From the NCBI GenBank assembly GCA_021299355.1, contig JAJTGG010000012.1, positions 1-32,870 of the forward strand: a stretch of 32,870 nt of DNA, given 5' to 3'. Below, piece after piece: positions 17,712 to 25,199 of the stretch. The notes below the pieces were generated by a model. That model searched no databases, was not told the origin of the DNA, and saw nothing but the letters and a program-made list of their open reading frames with translations. This stretch comes from Lysobacteraceae bacterium. GTDB lineage: Bacteria; Pseudomonadota; Gammaproteobacteria; Xanthomonadales; Xanthomonadaceae. Position 1 is the first letter of the stretch, and each line of letters starts with the position of its first letter. The translations under genes were made by a program, and so were the position numbers.

Positions 17712-18053
17712 TTACATCGCAGGCGCTGCCGGAGCGGCCGGAGCGGCCGGAGCGGCAGCTTTCTTTTTAACTACTTTTTTTTTAGCAGCAGGCTTTTTGG
17801 CCGGTTTTTTGGCGGCTTTCTTAGCGGCTTTTTTGGCGGCCGGTTTTTTGGCGGCTTTCTTAGCGGCTTTTTTGGCGGCCGGTTTTTTGGCGGCTTTTTT
17901 CACTGCTTTTTTCGCGGCCTTTTTAACAACTTTCTTGGCAGCGGCTTTCTTTACAGTCTTTTTCACTGCTTTCTTGGCAGCGGCTTTCTTTACGACTTTC
18001 TTGGCAGCTTTTTTAGCGGCCGGTTTCTTTGCAGCTTTTTTCTTGGTAGCCAT
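17712..18053 (-). CDS. Histone H1-like Lys/Ala/Pro-rich DNA-binding protein
   Basis: Basic protein of 113 residues made almost wholly of Lys, Ala, Pro and Val, with no acidic or aromatic residue: repeated AAKKPAAKK, VVKKAAAKK and KAVKK units, then a tail of AAP repeats. It resembles bacterial histone H1-like proteins (AlgP-type and related) that bind DNA through the Lys-rich repeats. The start is the ATG at 18053 (MATKKKAAKK), preceded by GAGGAG at 6 bases spacing. The same frame is open further upstream to 18293, but that part has ordinary composition and no ribosome site. A promoter about 320 bases upstream implies a long leader. Target sites and role (nucleoid compaction or gene regulation) are inferred from the family only. 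Confidence 0.88.
   Translation of the reverse strand: MATKKKAAKKPAAKKAAKKVVKKAAAKKAVKKTVKKAAAKKVVKKAAKKAVKKAAKKPAAKKAAKKAAKKPAAKKAAKKAAKKPAKKPAAKKKVVKKKAAAPAAPAAPAAPAM
17801..17897. repeat. 39-bp in-frame tandem repeat in the histone-like gene
   Basis: Two identical 39-base copies (17801-17839 and 17840-17878) and the first 19 bases of a third (17879-17897). Each unit encodes 13 residues, so copy changes preserve frame and alter the number of Lys-rich DNA-binding units. Confidence 0.9.
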
Positions 18054-18199
18054 GGTCAACTCCTCGTCAGTTGGCTTTGGAACAATGGAATGAAGCGAAA
18101 TGCCCAGTGAAACGTACACCGGGCAAATCGCCCGGCAAACTGCCGGCCGGGCGGACCCGGCTGGACAGATATTCCGCCGCTGGATCAGCGGCCGAAATG

Positions 18200-18229
18200 A
18201 AAACACCCGGAACCTTCCGGTACCGGGTG
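18200..18229 (-). terminator. Terminator-like hairpin inside the histone-gene leader
   Basis: On the minus strand CACCCGG pairs with CCGGGTG (18223-18229 with 18204-18210). Inside this, after one mismatch, is a 3-bp stem closed by a GGAA tetraloop; four T residues follow the hairpin. It lies between the predicted promoter and the histone-like start codon, so it could be an attenuator or the 3' end of a small RNA of about 170-175 bases. Confidence 0.5.
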
Positions 18230-18378
18230 CAGGAATTCTGGAACGACACCACCCGTTTCGAGACACATTTCGCGGAGGACAGGAATTTCTCAATTGCCGA
18301 CGAACAATCGTTTGCGTCTGCTTGAATTGTAGAGAAAGTCTTGATCACTTGGCTCGATGTGTGGTGTATCTAGGATGA

Positions 18379-18407
18379 AAGCTAATCAAGTGATTTTGCA
18401 ATGTCAA
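18379..18407 (-). promoter_or_regulatory. Predicted sigma70 promoter of the histone-like gene or a leader RNA
   Basis: On the minus strand a perfect TTGACA (18402-18407), a 17-base spacer and TAGCTT (18379-18384). Initiation near 18372 gives a leader of about 320 bases. The spacer contains a two-fold symmetric site (see findings). Confidence 0.55.
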
Positions 18408-18790
18408 CACCTTTTGCGAAAAAAATTCCGGGACGCGCCGGACCTGCCGGCGGCGCCATCGACCGCGAATCATCGGCGCATGCGCCACAGCATTCCGTTT
18501 TATTTTCGAATATGCCTGCAAGCCTTGTAAATTAAGGCTTCCAGCGCATCATGATTTCAATTCGCAGCAAGAGAATAAACCATCGATGCCGCGATGACAT
18601 GCCTGGGCCGGGCTTTCAACCTGATAAATTACTTTAAGAAAAACCCGGCGGATGCCATTTGAAATGCGCCGAAAATGGCAAAAGTGCGCAAGTTTTCAGG
18701 GACATTCAAAGGCCCCCGAAGCGCCCCCGGAATCGGATTGCGATGATGATGCCGTAGTCTTTGGCGAACTCGGCGGCTGAATTCGAAGCA
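18408..18790. other. Gene-free stretch between the histone promoter and the gcvH terminator
   Basis: About 380 bases with no open frame that looks coding, visibly richer in A and T than the flanking genes. The only structure I see is a 7-bp inverted repeat with a 7-base loop (18520-18540) that lacks a T run. No tRNA, known RNA family or repeat element is recognised. Confidence 0.6.
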
Positions 18791-18791
18791 T

Positions 18792-18823
18792 AAAAAAAGG
18801 GCCACCGGCGACGCCGGCGGCCC
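18792..18823 (-). terminator. Intrinsic terminator after gcvH
   Basis: On the minus strand a GC-rich hairpin (GGCC and CCGG arms, 18799-18820) is followed by a run of seven T residues (18798 down to 18792). It starts about 15 bases after the gcvH stop. Confidence 0.85.
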
Positions 18824-18837
18824 TTTCGGAACTTCCG

Positions 18838-19233
18838 TCAGTGGCTTTCTTCTTCGATCAGCGCCGCGTATTCATCGGGCGACAGCAGCTCGTTGAGCTG
18901 CTCGGCGTCGTTGATCCGGACGGTAAACATCCAGCCTTCGCCGTAGGCGTCTTCGTTGATGGTTTCGGGCTTGTCGGACAGGGCCTCGTTGACGGCTGCA
19001 ACCGTTCCGGTAACCGGACTGTAGACATCGGAGGCGGCCTTGACCGACTCGACCACAGCCGCGGCGGCGCCGACGGTCACGCTATCGCCGACAGCCGGCA
19101 GCTCGACATAGACCAGATCGCCCAACAGGGTTTGTGCATGCTCGGAAATGCCGACGGTGACCTGGCCACCGTCTTCGATACGCGCCCACTCATGGGATTT
19201 CAGGAACTTCAAATCGCCGGGGATTTCGCTCAT
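18838..19233 (-). CDS. gcvH: Glycine cleavage system H protein
   Basis: Small lipoyl carrier of the glycine cleavage system that shuttles the aminomethyl group between P, T and L proteins. It has 131 residues with the lipoylation site [14 protein letters not shown] (Lys65), preceded by the usual [17 protein letters not shown] segment and followed by the [10 protein letters not shown] and GWMFTVRI elements. Length is standard. It lies 73 bases downstream of gcvT in the same direction, with a hairpin between them. gcvP is not in the window. Confidence 0.97.
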   Translation of the reverse strand: MSEIPGDLKFLKSHEWARIEDGGQVTVGISEHAQTLLGDLVYVELPAVGDSVTVGAAAAVVESVKAASDVYSPVTGTVAAVNEALSDKPETINEDAYGEGWMFTVRINDAEQLNELLSPDEYAALIEEESH

Positions 19234-19274
19234 AACACTCTCTCGGTTTGTTGGATTCAGATACGGATAGTTTA

Positions 19275-19300
19275 CCCCTAACGCCGCCCGGCGTTAAGGG
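19275..19300 (-). promoter_or_regulatory. Hairpin in the gcvT-gcvH spacer
   Basis: A 7-bp stem (TAACGCC with GGCGTTA, 4-base loop) extended by a C-rich/G-rich outer pairing and ending about 40 bases before the gcvH start. No T run follows on the minus strand, so it is more likely an RNA processing or stability element than a terminator. Confidence 0.45.
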
Positions 19301-19306
19301 CGGGGC

Positions 19307-20392
19307 TTAGACGCCGGCCTGCGGTTTGCCATCACGGACGAACGGGTATTTGACCACGCGCAACGGATGCCGGCGGCCGCGGATGTCGACCTCGACAGCA
19401 CCGACCTCGCCGGCAGGCACACGGGCCAGCGCAATACCTTTCGACAGTGTCGGTGAAAACGTTCCGGACAGGATTTCGCCGCCGCCGGCAGCGGAAAAAA
19501 CCGCCTGGCCGTGACGCAGCACGCCCTTTTCATCCATCACCAGACCGATCATCTGACGGGCACTGCCTTCGGCAAGCTGCTTTTCAAGGACAGGGCGGCC
19601 GATGAAATCGCGGCCGTCGTCCAGCGTCACGGTCCAGGCCAAGCCGGCCTCATACGGACTGACGGTCTCATCCATGTCCTGGCCATAGAGTGCCATGCCG
19701 GCCTCCAGCCGCAGGGTATCGCGCGCACCCAGACCGCAGGCGCGAACACCGGCCGCGGCCAAGGATTGCCAGAACGCAATGGCGCGGTCTTCGGGAACCA
19801 TGATTTCAAACCCATCCTCGCCGGTGTAGCCGGTGCGTGCGATGAACAGCCCATCGGCGTCGCAGGCCACGAATTTACCAAGCGCTGCTGCAGCGGCGGC
19901 GCCTTCACTGCTGAGCAGCGACAGGACCTTGGCACGCGCATTCGGCCCCTGCACCGCGACCATGGCCAGATCGGCGCGTTCCTTGAGAACGATATCGAAA
20001 CCGGCGGCCTGCGCGGTCATCCAGGCCAGATCCTTGTCGCGCGTGGATGCGTTCACGACCACGCGGTAGAAGGCGTCATCAAGGTAATACACGATGAGAT
20101 CATCGATGACACCGCCGGCTTCATTGAGCATGCAGGAATAAAGCGCCTTGCCCGGGACTTTCAGTTTCTCGATGGAATTGGCGATCAGCCGGCGCAGATA
20201 GGTGCGGGCGCCGGCTCCATGCACATCGATGACGGTCATGTGCGAGACATCGAACATGCCGGCATCGCTGCGGACGGCATGATGCTCTTCAATCTGGGAC
20301 CCGTAATGAATAGGCATGTCCCAGCCCCCGAAGTCGACCATTTTGGCACCGGCTTCGCGGTGGGTCTGGTTGTAGATGGTTTTCTGGATCAT
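19307..20392 (-). CDS. gcvT: Glycine cleavage system aminomethyltransferase (T protein)
   Basis: Transfers the methylene unit from lipoyl-GcvH to tetrahydrofolate, releasing ammonia. The 361-residue sequence has the N-terminal [24 protein letters not shown] and GMFDVSHM motifs and the [13 protein letters not shown] segment. [31 protein letters not shown] is the folate-binding core. A C-terminal barrel ends [14 protein letters not shown]. Length agrees with GcvT (about 360-370). It lies 49 bases after nfeD. No glycine riboswitch is visible in the short upstream spacer. Confidence 0.97.
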   Translation of the reverse strand: MIQKTIYNQTHREAGAKMVDFGGWDMPIHYGSQIEEHHAVRSDAGMFDVSHMTVIDVHGAGARTYLRRLIANSIEKLKVPGKALYSCMLNEAGGVIDDLIVYYLDDAFYRVVVNASTRDKDLAWMTAQAAGFDIVLKERADLAMVAVQGPNARAKVLSLLSSEGAAAAAALGKFVACDADGLFIARTGYTGEDGFEIMVPEDRAIAFWQSLAAAGVRACGLGARDTLRLEAGMALYGQDMDETVSPYEAGLAWTVTLDDGRDFIGRPVLEKQLAEGSARQMIGLVMDEKGVLRHGQAVFSAAGGGEILSGTFSPTLSKGIALARVPAGEVGAVEVDIRGRRHPLRVVKYPFVRDGKPQAGV

Positions 20393-20441
20393 GACGTTTC
20401 CGAAGGCGGCGGCAAAGGCCTATTATCGCACGGCACCCCGA

Positions 20442-20876
20442 TCAATCGGAAAGACTGACCTTCAGGATGCCGTCATCCACGGCAATGACGGTGACCCGCG
20501 CACCCTGCGGGGCATCGGGCCCATGGACCTGCCAGAAAGCATCACCGATCTGCACGCGGCCGTTCCCGTTGACGATGGCCGATTCCAGCACCAGAATCCG
20601 TCCAAGCAGCTGTTCCTGTTTACGGTTCAGCAGGGGCTGATCGGAGTTTTCGCTGGCCTTGCGGAAATAGCGCCAATAAATGCCGACCGAGACGAATGAC
20701 AGAATCACGAACACGAGAATCTGCGCGAACAGCGGCACCGGAATGCCGAGGACCAGCAGCAGGAAGACCCCGGCGGCGGCGAAACCGAGCCACAGGAACA
20801 GGATTCCCGGCGCAAGCGTCTCCAGCCCGATCAGGACCAGAGCCACGACTGCCCAGAAAATAGCGGCGTTGCTCAT
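20442..20876 (-). CDS. NfeD-family membrane protein
   Basis: Inner-membrane protein of 144 residues with two to three hydrophobic segments in the first 70 residues (AAIFWAVVALVLIGLETLAPG, FLWLGFAAAGVFLLLVL, ILVFVILSFVSVGIYW). A C-terminal OB-fold-like domain includes LLGRILVLESAIVNGNGRVQIGDAFWQV. This short form of NfeD is typically encoded beside a stomatin/QmcA protein and is thought to assist it. Its ATG overlaps the stop of the stomatin gene (20873-20876), supporting a functional pair. Confidence 0.92.
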   Translation of the reverse strand: MSNAAIFWAVVALVLIGLETLAPGILFLWLGFAAAGVFLLLVLGIPVPLFAQILVFVILSFVSVGIYWRYFRKASENSDQPLLNRKQEQLLGRILVLESAIVNGNGRVQIGDAFWQVHGPDAPQGARVTVIAVDDGILKVSLSD

Positions 20877-21799
20877 TTGCCCTTATCCTGCGCCGGCTTT
20901 TCCAGGCTGGCTTTGGCCAGTTCGGCGATGCCGGCAATGGAGCCCATGACACCGGTGACCTCGGTCGGCAGGATCATCAGTTTCTGGTTGGGCGAGTCGG
21001 CGAATTTACCGAGTGCCTCGACATATTTCTGTGCGACGAAGTAATTGATGGCCTGGACATCGCCCTGCGAAATCGCGGTCGATACCAGTTGCGTGGCCTT
21101 GGCTTCAGCTTCAGCCAGGCGTTCACGGGCTTCGGCCTCACGGAATGCCGCCTCTTTCTTGCCCTCGGCCTGCAGAATGGCACCCTGCTTCTCGCCTTCA
21201 GCACGGAGAATTTCGGCCTGCCGCAGGCCTTCGGCTTCCAGGATGTTGGCGCGCTTCTCGCGTTCGGCCTTCATCTGCCGAGCCATGGCATCGACCAGAT
21301 CACGCGGCGGCTGAATATCTTTCAGTTCGATACGGTTGACCTTGATGCCCCAGGGATGCGTGGCCTGATCGACGACATTGAGCAGCTTGGCGTTGATTTC
21401 ATCGCGCTTGGACAGGGATTCATCGAGATCCATGGAGCCGATGGCGGTCCGGATGTTGGTCATCACCAGAGCGATGGTGGCCTGCTGCAGGTCGGACACC
21501 TCGTAAGCGGCCTTGGCGGCGTCCAGGACCTGGAAGAACACCACACCATCGACCTTGACGACCGCATTGTCCTTGGTAATCACATCCTGGGATGGGATAT
21601 CCAGCACCTGTTCCATCATGTTCACCTTGCGGCCGATGTCCTGCATGATCGGGATCAGGATATGCAGGCCGGGGCTCAGTGTCTTGGTGTACTTGCCGAA
21701 GGTTTCGACCGTCCACTGGAAACCTTGCGGCACCATGCGCACGGCTTTATAGAGAACCACCATGGCGAAAAACAGCAGGGCAATATATAGAAAATACAT
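20873..21799 (-). CDS. qmcA: SPFH/stomatin-family membrane protein, QmcA-like
   Basis: Membrane-anchored scaffold of the stomatin/prohibitin family. I start it at the ATG at 21799 (MYFLYIALLFFAMVVLYKAVRMVPQG), giving 308 residues, because GAGGTG precedes it at a suitable distance. A longer open frame upstream lacks family character. One N-terminal membrane helix (2-19) is followed by the SPFH domain (about 25-190, RTAIGSMDLDESLSKRDEIN). A long Glu/Ala/Lys/Arg coiled coil (about 195-255, EAEGLRQAEILRAEGEKQ) and a short C-terminal tail complete it. The overlapping nfeD gene is the standard partner. Confidence 0.93.
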   Translation of the reverse strand: MYFLYIALLFFAMVVLYKAVRMVPQGFQWTVETFGKYTKTLSPGLHILIPIMQDIGRKVNMMEQVLDIPSQDVITKDNAVVKVDGVVFFQVLDAAKAAYEVSDLQQATIALVMTNIRTAIGSMDLDESLSKRDEINAKLLNVVDQATHPWGIKVNRIELKDIQPPRDLVDAMARQMKAEREKRANILEAEGLRQAEILRAEGEKQGAILQAEGKKEAAFREAEARERLAEAEAKATQLVSTAISQGDVQAINYFVAQKYVEALGKFADSPNQKLMILPTEVTGVMGSIAGIAELAKASLEKPAQDKGK

Positions 21800-21827
21800 G
21801 GAACACCTCGGATCTTGTGTGGTCCTA
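21800..21827 (+). promoter_or_regulatory. Possible ECF-type (RpoE-like) promoter for the sigma operon
   Basis: GGAACAC (21800-21806), 15 bases, GTCCTA (21822-21827), close to the GGAACTT-N15-GTCTAA pattern of RpoE-group sigma factors. It would start transcription about 50 bases before the sigma gene and overlaps the ribosome-binding region of the divergent qmcA. Pattern match by eye only. Confidence 0.35.
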
Positions 21828-21832
21828 TTATA
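21827..21832 (-). promoter_or_regulatory. Candidate -10 box of the qmcA-nfeD unit
   Basis: Perfect TATAAT on the minus strand, 27 bases before the qmcA ATG. No clear -35 is visible, as also seen for the candidate box upstream of yebC. Confidence 0.45.
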
Positions 21833-21884
21833 GGCCGATTCAATTCGGTGCGACCCTTTTCCGCCCTTAGGCATCTTGTAAACA

Positions 21885-22457
21885 GTGAGCCATTCAACCC
21901 ACTTTGCGATTGATGTGCCGGACAGCCTGATTCAACGCGCCAAACGCGGGGATGTAGAGGCTTTCGAGCAGATTTACCGCTGGTTCGAACGGCCGATTTA
22001 CACCCTTGGACTGCGCCTGTGTGGGCAACCCGCCGAGGCTCAGGAGGTACTTCAGGACAGTATGATCAAAGTCATGACCCGGATCAGCGAGTTCAAAGGC
22101 CAGTCCCCGTTCTGGGGCTGGCTCCGGCAGATTGCCGTGAACGAGGCGCTGATGCGGCTCCGGCGCAGCGCGAAAGGCTTCAAGGAAGAAGACGTGTATG
22201 ACGCGGACCTGACCGACAACGGGACCGCGATGCCGCCGCAGGCCGCAGAAGCCGCGCAGATGATCGAGGCGCTGCAGACGCTTCCGGCGCTGACGCGCTC
22301 AGTCCTGTGGCTCTACCACGTGGAAGGCTTTACCCATGAAGAAATCGCAGGGCAAATGGGGAAAACACCCTCATTCTCCAAATCACAGCTTGCCCGTGGC
22401 ACCCGAAAACTCCGTGACACCCTGGCCATCCGGCCTGCAACAGGAATCGAATCATGA
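21885..22457 (+). CDS. ECF-type RNA polymerase sigma factor
   Basis: Sigma70-family factor of 190 residues with only regions 2 and 4, as in extracytoplasmic-function sigmas. Region 2 covers about 17-95 (RAKRGDVEAFEQIY, AQEVLQDSMIKV, FWGWLRQIAVNEALMRLRR). Region 4 covers about 125-180 (LPALTRSVLWLYHVEGFTHEEIAGQMGKT). The start is GTG at 21885; no strong Shine-Dalgarno is visible, so a start at the GTG at 21915 remains possible. Its stop overlaps the next gene in an ATGA (22454-22457), the arrangement expected for a sigma and its regulator. The target genes are unknown. Confidence 0.92.
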   Translation: MSHSTHFAIDVPDSLIQRAKRGDVEAFEQIYRWFERPIYTLGLRLCGQPAEAQEVLQDSMIKVMTRISEFKGQSPFWGWLRQIAVNEALMRLRRSAKGFKEEDVYDADLTDNGTAMPPQAAEAAQMIEALQTLPALTRSVLWLYHVEGFTHEEIAGQMGKTPSFSKSQLARGTRKLRDTLAIRPATGIES

Positions 22458-22969
22458 ATACCGTCATTGATCTGCCGAATGCATTGCGTCAACTGCCGCT
22501 GGAAGCGCCGGCAACCAGTGCATGGCCCGGTCTGCAGCAACGCCTGCCACAAAAGCGGAGCTGGCCGAAGCCGGCATTGGCGCTAGTGGCCAGCACGGCA
22601 TTGGCCGTACTGCTCTGGCAAACGCTTATTCACAGGTCACCGCAGACCGCCGCAGGAACCGAGCAATCGGCACAACAAACCGACATCCAATCCCTGATGG
22701 ATCATTCGGCACGTCTGGAAACCGCTTTCTACGCCCAGCAGGATGATGCCATCTCCAGCGCCAGCGTCATCGCCGCCAATCTCGGTATCGAAGACCAGCT
22801 GGCCACCATTGATGCCGGTCTTTCGCAGCAGCCCACACCGGAAGAAGCCCGCACGCTCTGGCAGCAACGCATCACTCTGCTCGACCAGGGCCTGCAACTC
22901 AACCGCACCAATGCCGACTTCAACGCGGTCGGCCGCAATTTCGACCTGGCTCTGGCCAACACCAACTGA
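22454..22969 (+). CDS. Putative membrane anti-sigma factor
   Basis: Protein of 171 residues with no family recognised by eye. It has a cytoplasmic stretch of about 38 residues ending in a basic segment (QKRSWPKP), one membrane helix (about 39-59, ALALVASTALAVLLWQTLI) and a polar, helical periplasmic part (60-171). This type II single-pass topology, and overlap with the sigma gene, suggest an anti-sigma factor. The cytoplasmic part is unusually short and has no HxxxCxxC zinc motif, so it is not a ZAS-type anti-sigma. The role is inferred from context only. Confidence 0.72.
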   Translation: MNTVIDLPNALRQLPLEAPATSAWPGLQQRLPQKRSWPKPALALVASTALAVLLWQTLIHRSPQTAAGTEQSAQQTDIQSLMDHSARLETAFYAQQDDAISSASVIAANLGIEDQLATIDAGLSQQPTPEEARTLWQQRITLLDQGLQLNRTNADFNAVGRNFDLALANTN

Positions 22970-22991
22970 ACCATCCCCCAAGGAGATTTCC

Positions 22992-24125
22992 ATGTTCACC
23001 CCGAAAAACCTCATTCCGCTGATACTCGCCGCAAGCTTTATTTCCACGACCGCTTACGGACAGACCATGAAAGCCTCTGCCGATGAACAGAAAGCCGCGC
23101 GTGCGGAAATCGAGCAGCTGAGCAAGCGCATCCAGGAGCTGTCGAAGAAACTCGGTCCGGATGACCAGATGCAGATCACCATCATCGAAACCAAGCGTGA
23201 CAGCGAAACCGGCATGGTCGAGCGCAACGTCACCACCACCGCGCCGGCCGGCAAAGGTCCGGGGCGGATCGAAGGCAAGCGCGGTCCGAAGCGGATTGAA
23301 ATGTACCGGGCCGGGCCGCGAATCGGTCTGGGTGTGGTCATGGCACCCAATAGCGGCAACGGCGTGAAGATCGCCGCGGTCAGCCCGAAAGGACCGGCCA
23401 AGGATGCCGGACTTCAGGCCGGCGATGTCATCACCGCCATCAACGGCAAAAGCATCACCGCCAAGGACCAGGCCGGCGTCGATCAGGCCCGTGCCGCGCT
23501 TGCCGATTTGAAGGAAGGACAGACCGTGAAACTGGCCTATACCCGGAGCGGAAAAGCCGTGAGCGCAACCCTGAAAGCGGCGAAAATCGAACCGCAGATG
23601 ATTGTCAACCGCGAAACCCGTGGACCTATGCCGGGCGGCGCACCGCGCGCCTTCGCTTTCGCCACGCGCTGGAGCGGCATGAACCTGGCCGAACTGAATC
23701 CGCAGCTGGGCCGTTATTTCGGCGCCAATGCCGGCGTACTGGTACTGAGCCCGAAGACGGAGTTCCCGCAACTGCAGGCCGGTGATGTCATCACCAAAGT
23801 CGATGGCAAAGCGGTGGTCAGATCACGCGATGTGCTTGAAGCCATGCGCGGTAGGAAAGAAGGTGAAAAAGTCGCATTAAGCATCCTGCGCGACCGCAAG
23901 CCGCAGTCGGTCAGCATCAGCATGCCTAAAATGCCGCCCATGCCTCCGATGCCGCCCGGTCCACCGCGCGTTGCCATGCCATTTGATAGCGCCGACGGCG
24001 GCCTTCTCATGGAAGGTCTTAGAGTTACCGATAGTGCATTCAACATCGTCACCTTCAGTGATGCCGAGATGCCGGAAAGCTTTGAAATCGAAATCCCTGA
24101 TATGGAAATCGGCGAGCCGCGCTGA
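22992..24125 (+). CDS. Exported protein with two PDZ domains
   Basis: Protein of 377 residues, starting at the ATG at 22992 behind a strong AAGGAG. A signal peptide covers about 1-23 (ending TAYG/QT), then a Lys/Glu-rich helical region (28-56) and a basic linker. PDZ1 is at about 110-195 (GLGVVMAP, GLQAGDVITAINGKSI) and PDZ2 at about 230-312 (GVLVLSP, LQAGDVITKVDGKAV). After these come a Met/Pro-rich stretch (311-325) and an acidic C-terminus. No trypsin-like domain is present, so unlike DegP or DegS it is not a protease by itself. It is third in the sigma operon, 22 bases after the anti-sigma gene, and may act as a periplasmic sensor or ligand. Confidence 0.86.
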   Translation: MFTPKNLIPLILAASFISTTAYGQTMKASADEQKAARAEIEQLSKRIQELSKKLGPDDQMQITIIETKRDSETGMVERNVTTTAPAGKGPGRIEGKRGPKRIEMYRAGPRIGLGVVMAPNSGNGVKIAAVSPKGPAKDAGLQAGDVITAINGKSITAKDQAGVDQARAALADLKEGQTVKLAYTRSGKAVSATLKAAKIEPQMIVNRETRGPMPGGAPRAFAFATRWSGMNLAELNPQLGRYFGANAGVLVLSPKTEFPQLQAGDVITKVDGKAVVRSRDVLEAMRGRKEGEKVALSILRDRKPQSVSISMPKMPPMPPMPPGPPRVAMPFDSADGGLLMEGLRVTDSAFNIVTFSDAEMPESFEIEIPDMEIGEPR

Positions 24126-24143
24126 AATCCAATCTCAGTCCTG

Positions 24144-24168
24144 AAAAACCCGGCGCTGCCGGGTTTTT
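24144..24168 (+). terminator. Intrinsic terminator of the sigma/PDZ operon
   Basis: Perfect 11-bp inverted repeat (24144-24154 and 24158-24168), 3-base loop, ending in five T residues, 18 bases after the PDZ gene. Confidence 0.9.
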
Positions 24169-24226
24169 CATTTTCCAACCCGAATCCGACCACTCCTATT
24201 AATATGGTGCAAGCAAGGAGACCGCC

Positions 24227-25132
24227 ATGACGATACCCGCCACCGAAAACGATGACCGTCTGATACTCGGATGTTGGCGCCTGCACCAGCGGACACCGGT
24301 GCAGATTGCCATGCTGTTGGAAACCGCACTGGAGTCCGGTATCCGACATTTCGATCATGCCGACATCTATGGCGGCGGCGACAGCGAAAGACAATTCGCA
24401 CAGGCTCTGCAGACGATCGGCTGCCCGCGGGAGTCCATCGTTATTCAAAGCAAATGCGGTATCCGCGACGGTCATTACGACAGCAGCGCCGGCCATATCC
24501 TGGAATCGGTGGACGGCATTCTCGACCGGCTCGGCACCGATTATCTCGACACCCTGCTGCTGCACCGGCCCGATGCCCTGATGGAACCGGCGGAAGTCGC
24601 CGAAGCCTTCAGCCGGCTGCAGAGCTCCGGTAAGGTGCGTCGTTTCGGCATCAGCAACTTCCGGCCCATGCAGATCGAACTGCTGCAATCGGCACTGGAC
24701 CAACCCCTGTGCGTCAATCAGCTGCAATTCGGCCTGGCCCATACCGGCCCGATCGATGCCGCCCTGCAGGCCAACACTGGATTCGTCGGCGGCGTCGACC
24801 GTGACGGTTCGGTCATCGATTATTGCCGGATGAACGGGCTGCGCGTTCAGGCCTGGTCACCGCTGCAGTTCGGCATGTTCGAGGGCAATTTCCTCGAACA
24901 TCCGGATTTTGCGGAATTGAACCATGAACTCAACAACATGGCGCAGGTGCACGGCTGCAGCGCCGGGGCCATCGCCATCGCCTGGATTCTCCGCCATCCG
25001 GCACAGATGCAGGTCCTGCTCGGCAGCACCGATCCGCAGCGCTTGAAGCGGCTGTCCGCAGCCAACAGCATTTCCATGCAGCGGGAACACTGGTATGCCC
25101 TCTACCGTGCAGCCGGCAATCATCTGCCCTGA
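24227..25132 (+). CDS. Aldo/keto reductase
   Basis: NAD(P)H-dependent oxidoreductase with a TIM-barrel fold, 301 residues, cytoplasmic. The catalytic tetrad is visible: Asp and Tyr in FDHADIYGGG (about 44-50), Lys in IQSKCG (about 76) and His in LLLHRPD (about 110). GISNF, SPLQFG and LGSTDPQRL provide further cofactor-pocket elements. The sequence is closest in feel to the YdhF-like AKR group. The start at 24227 has AAGGAG 6 bases upstream. It follows the sigma-operon terminator and lies 67 bases before the nucleoside transporter. The physiological substrate is unknown. Confidence 0.92.
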   Translation: MTIPATENDDRLILGCWRLHQRTPVQIAMLLETALESGIRHFDHADIYGGGDSERQFAQALQTIGCPRESIVIQSKCGIRDGHYDSSAGHILESVDGILDRLGTDYLDTLLLHRPDALMEPAEVAEAFSRLQSSGKVRRFGISNFRPMQIELLQSALDQPLCVNQLQFGLAHTGPIDAALQANTGFVGGVDRDGSVIDYCRMNGLRVQAWSPLQFGMFEGNFLEHPDFAELNHELNNMAQVHGCSAGAIAIAWILRHPAQMQVLLGSTDPQRLKRLSAANSISMQREHWYALYRAAGNHLP

Positions 25133-25199
25133 TCCTACAGGCTTGCCCAATCCGGCCCCGTAGACTACCCTTTGACGGTCACCTTCTACGGATTTTCCC

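Noticed and set aside
17760-17900. Short regular repeats resembling a CRISPR array
   Set aside because: The repeats are contiguous with no unique spacers and lie inside a coding frame for Lys/Ala units.
17797-18093. Phe/Ala/Leu-rich plus-strand open frame that looks like a membrane protein
   Set aside because: It is the exact antisense of the Lys/Ala repeats: Lys codons read as Phe and Ala codons as Ala/Gly, so the hydrophobicity is an artefact.
18067-18348. Possible 93-residue protein encoded in the histone-gene leader (GTG start, minus strand)
   Set aside because: No usable Shine-Dalgarno, ordinary shadow-like composition and overlap with the predicted leader hairpin; I treat it as non-coding unless ribosome profiling shows otherwise.
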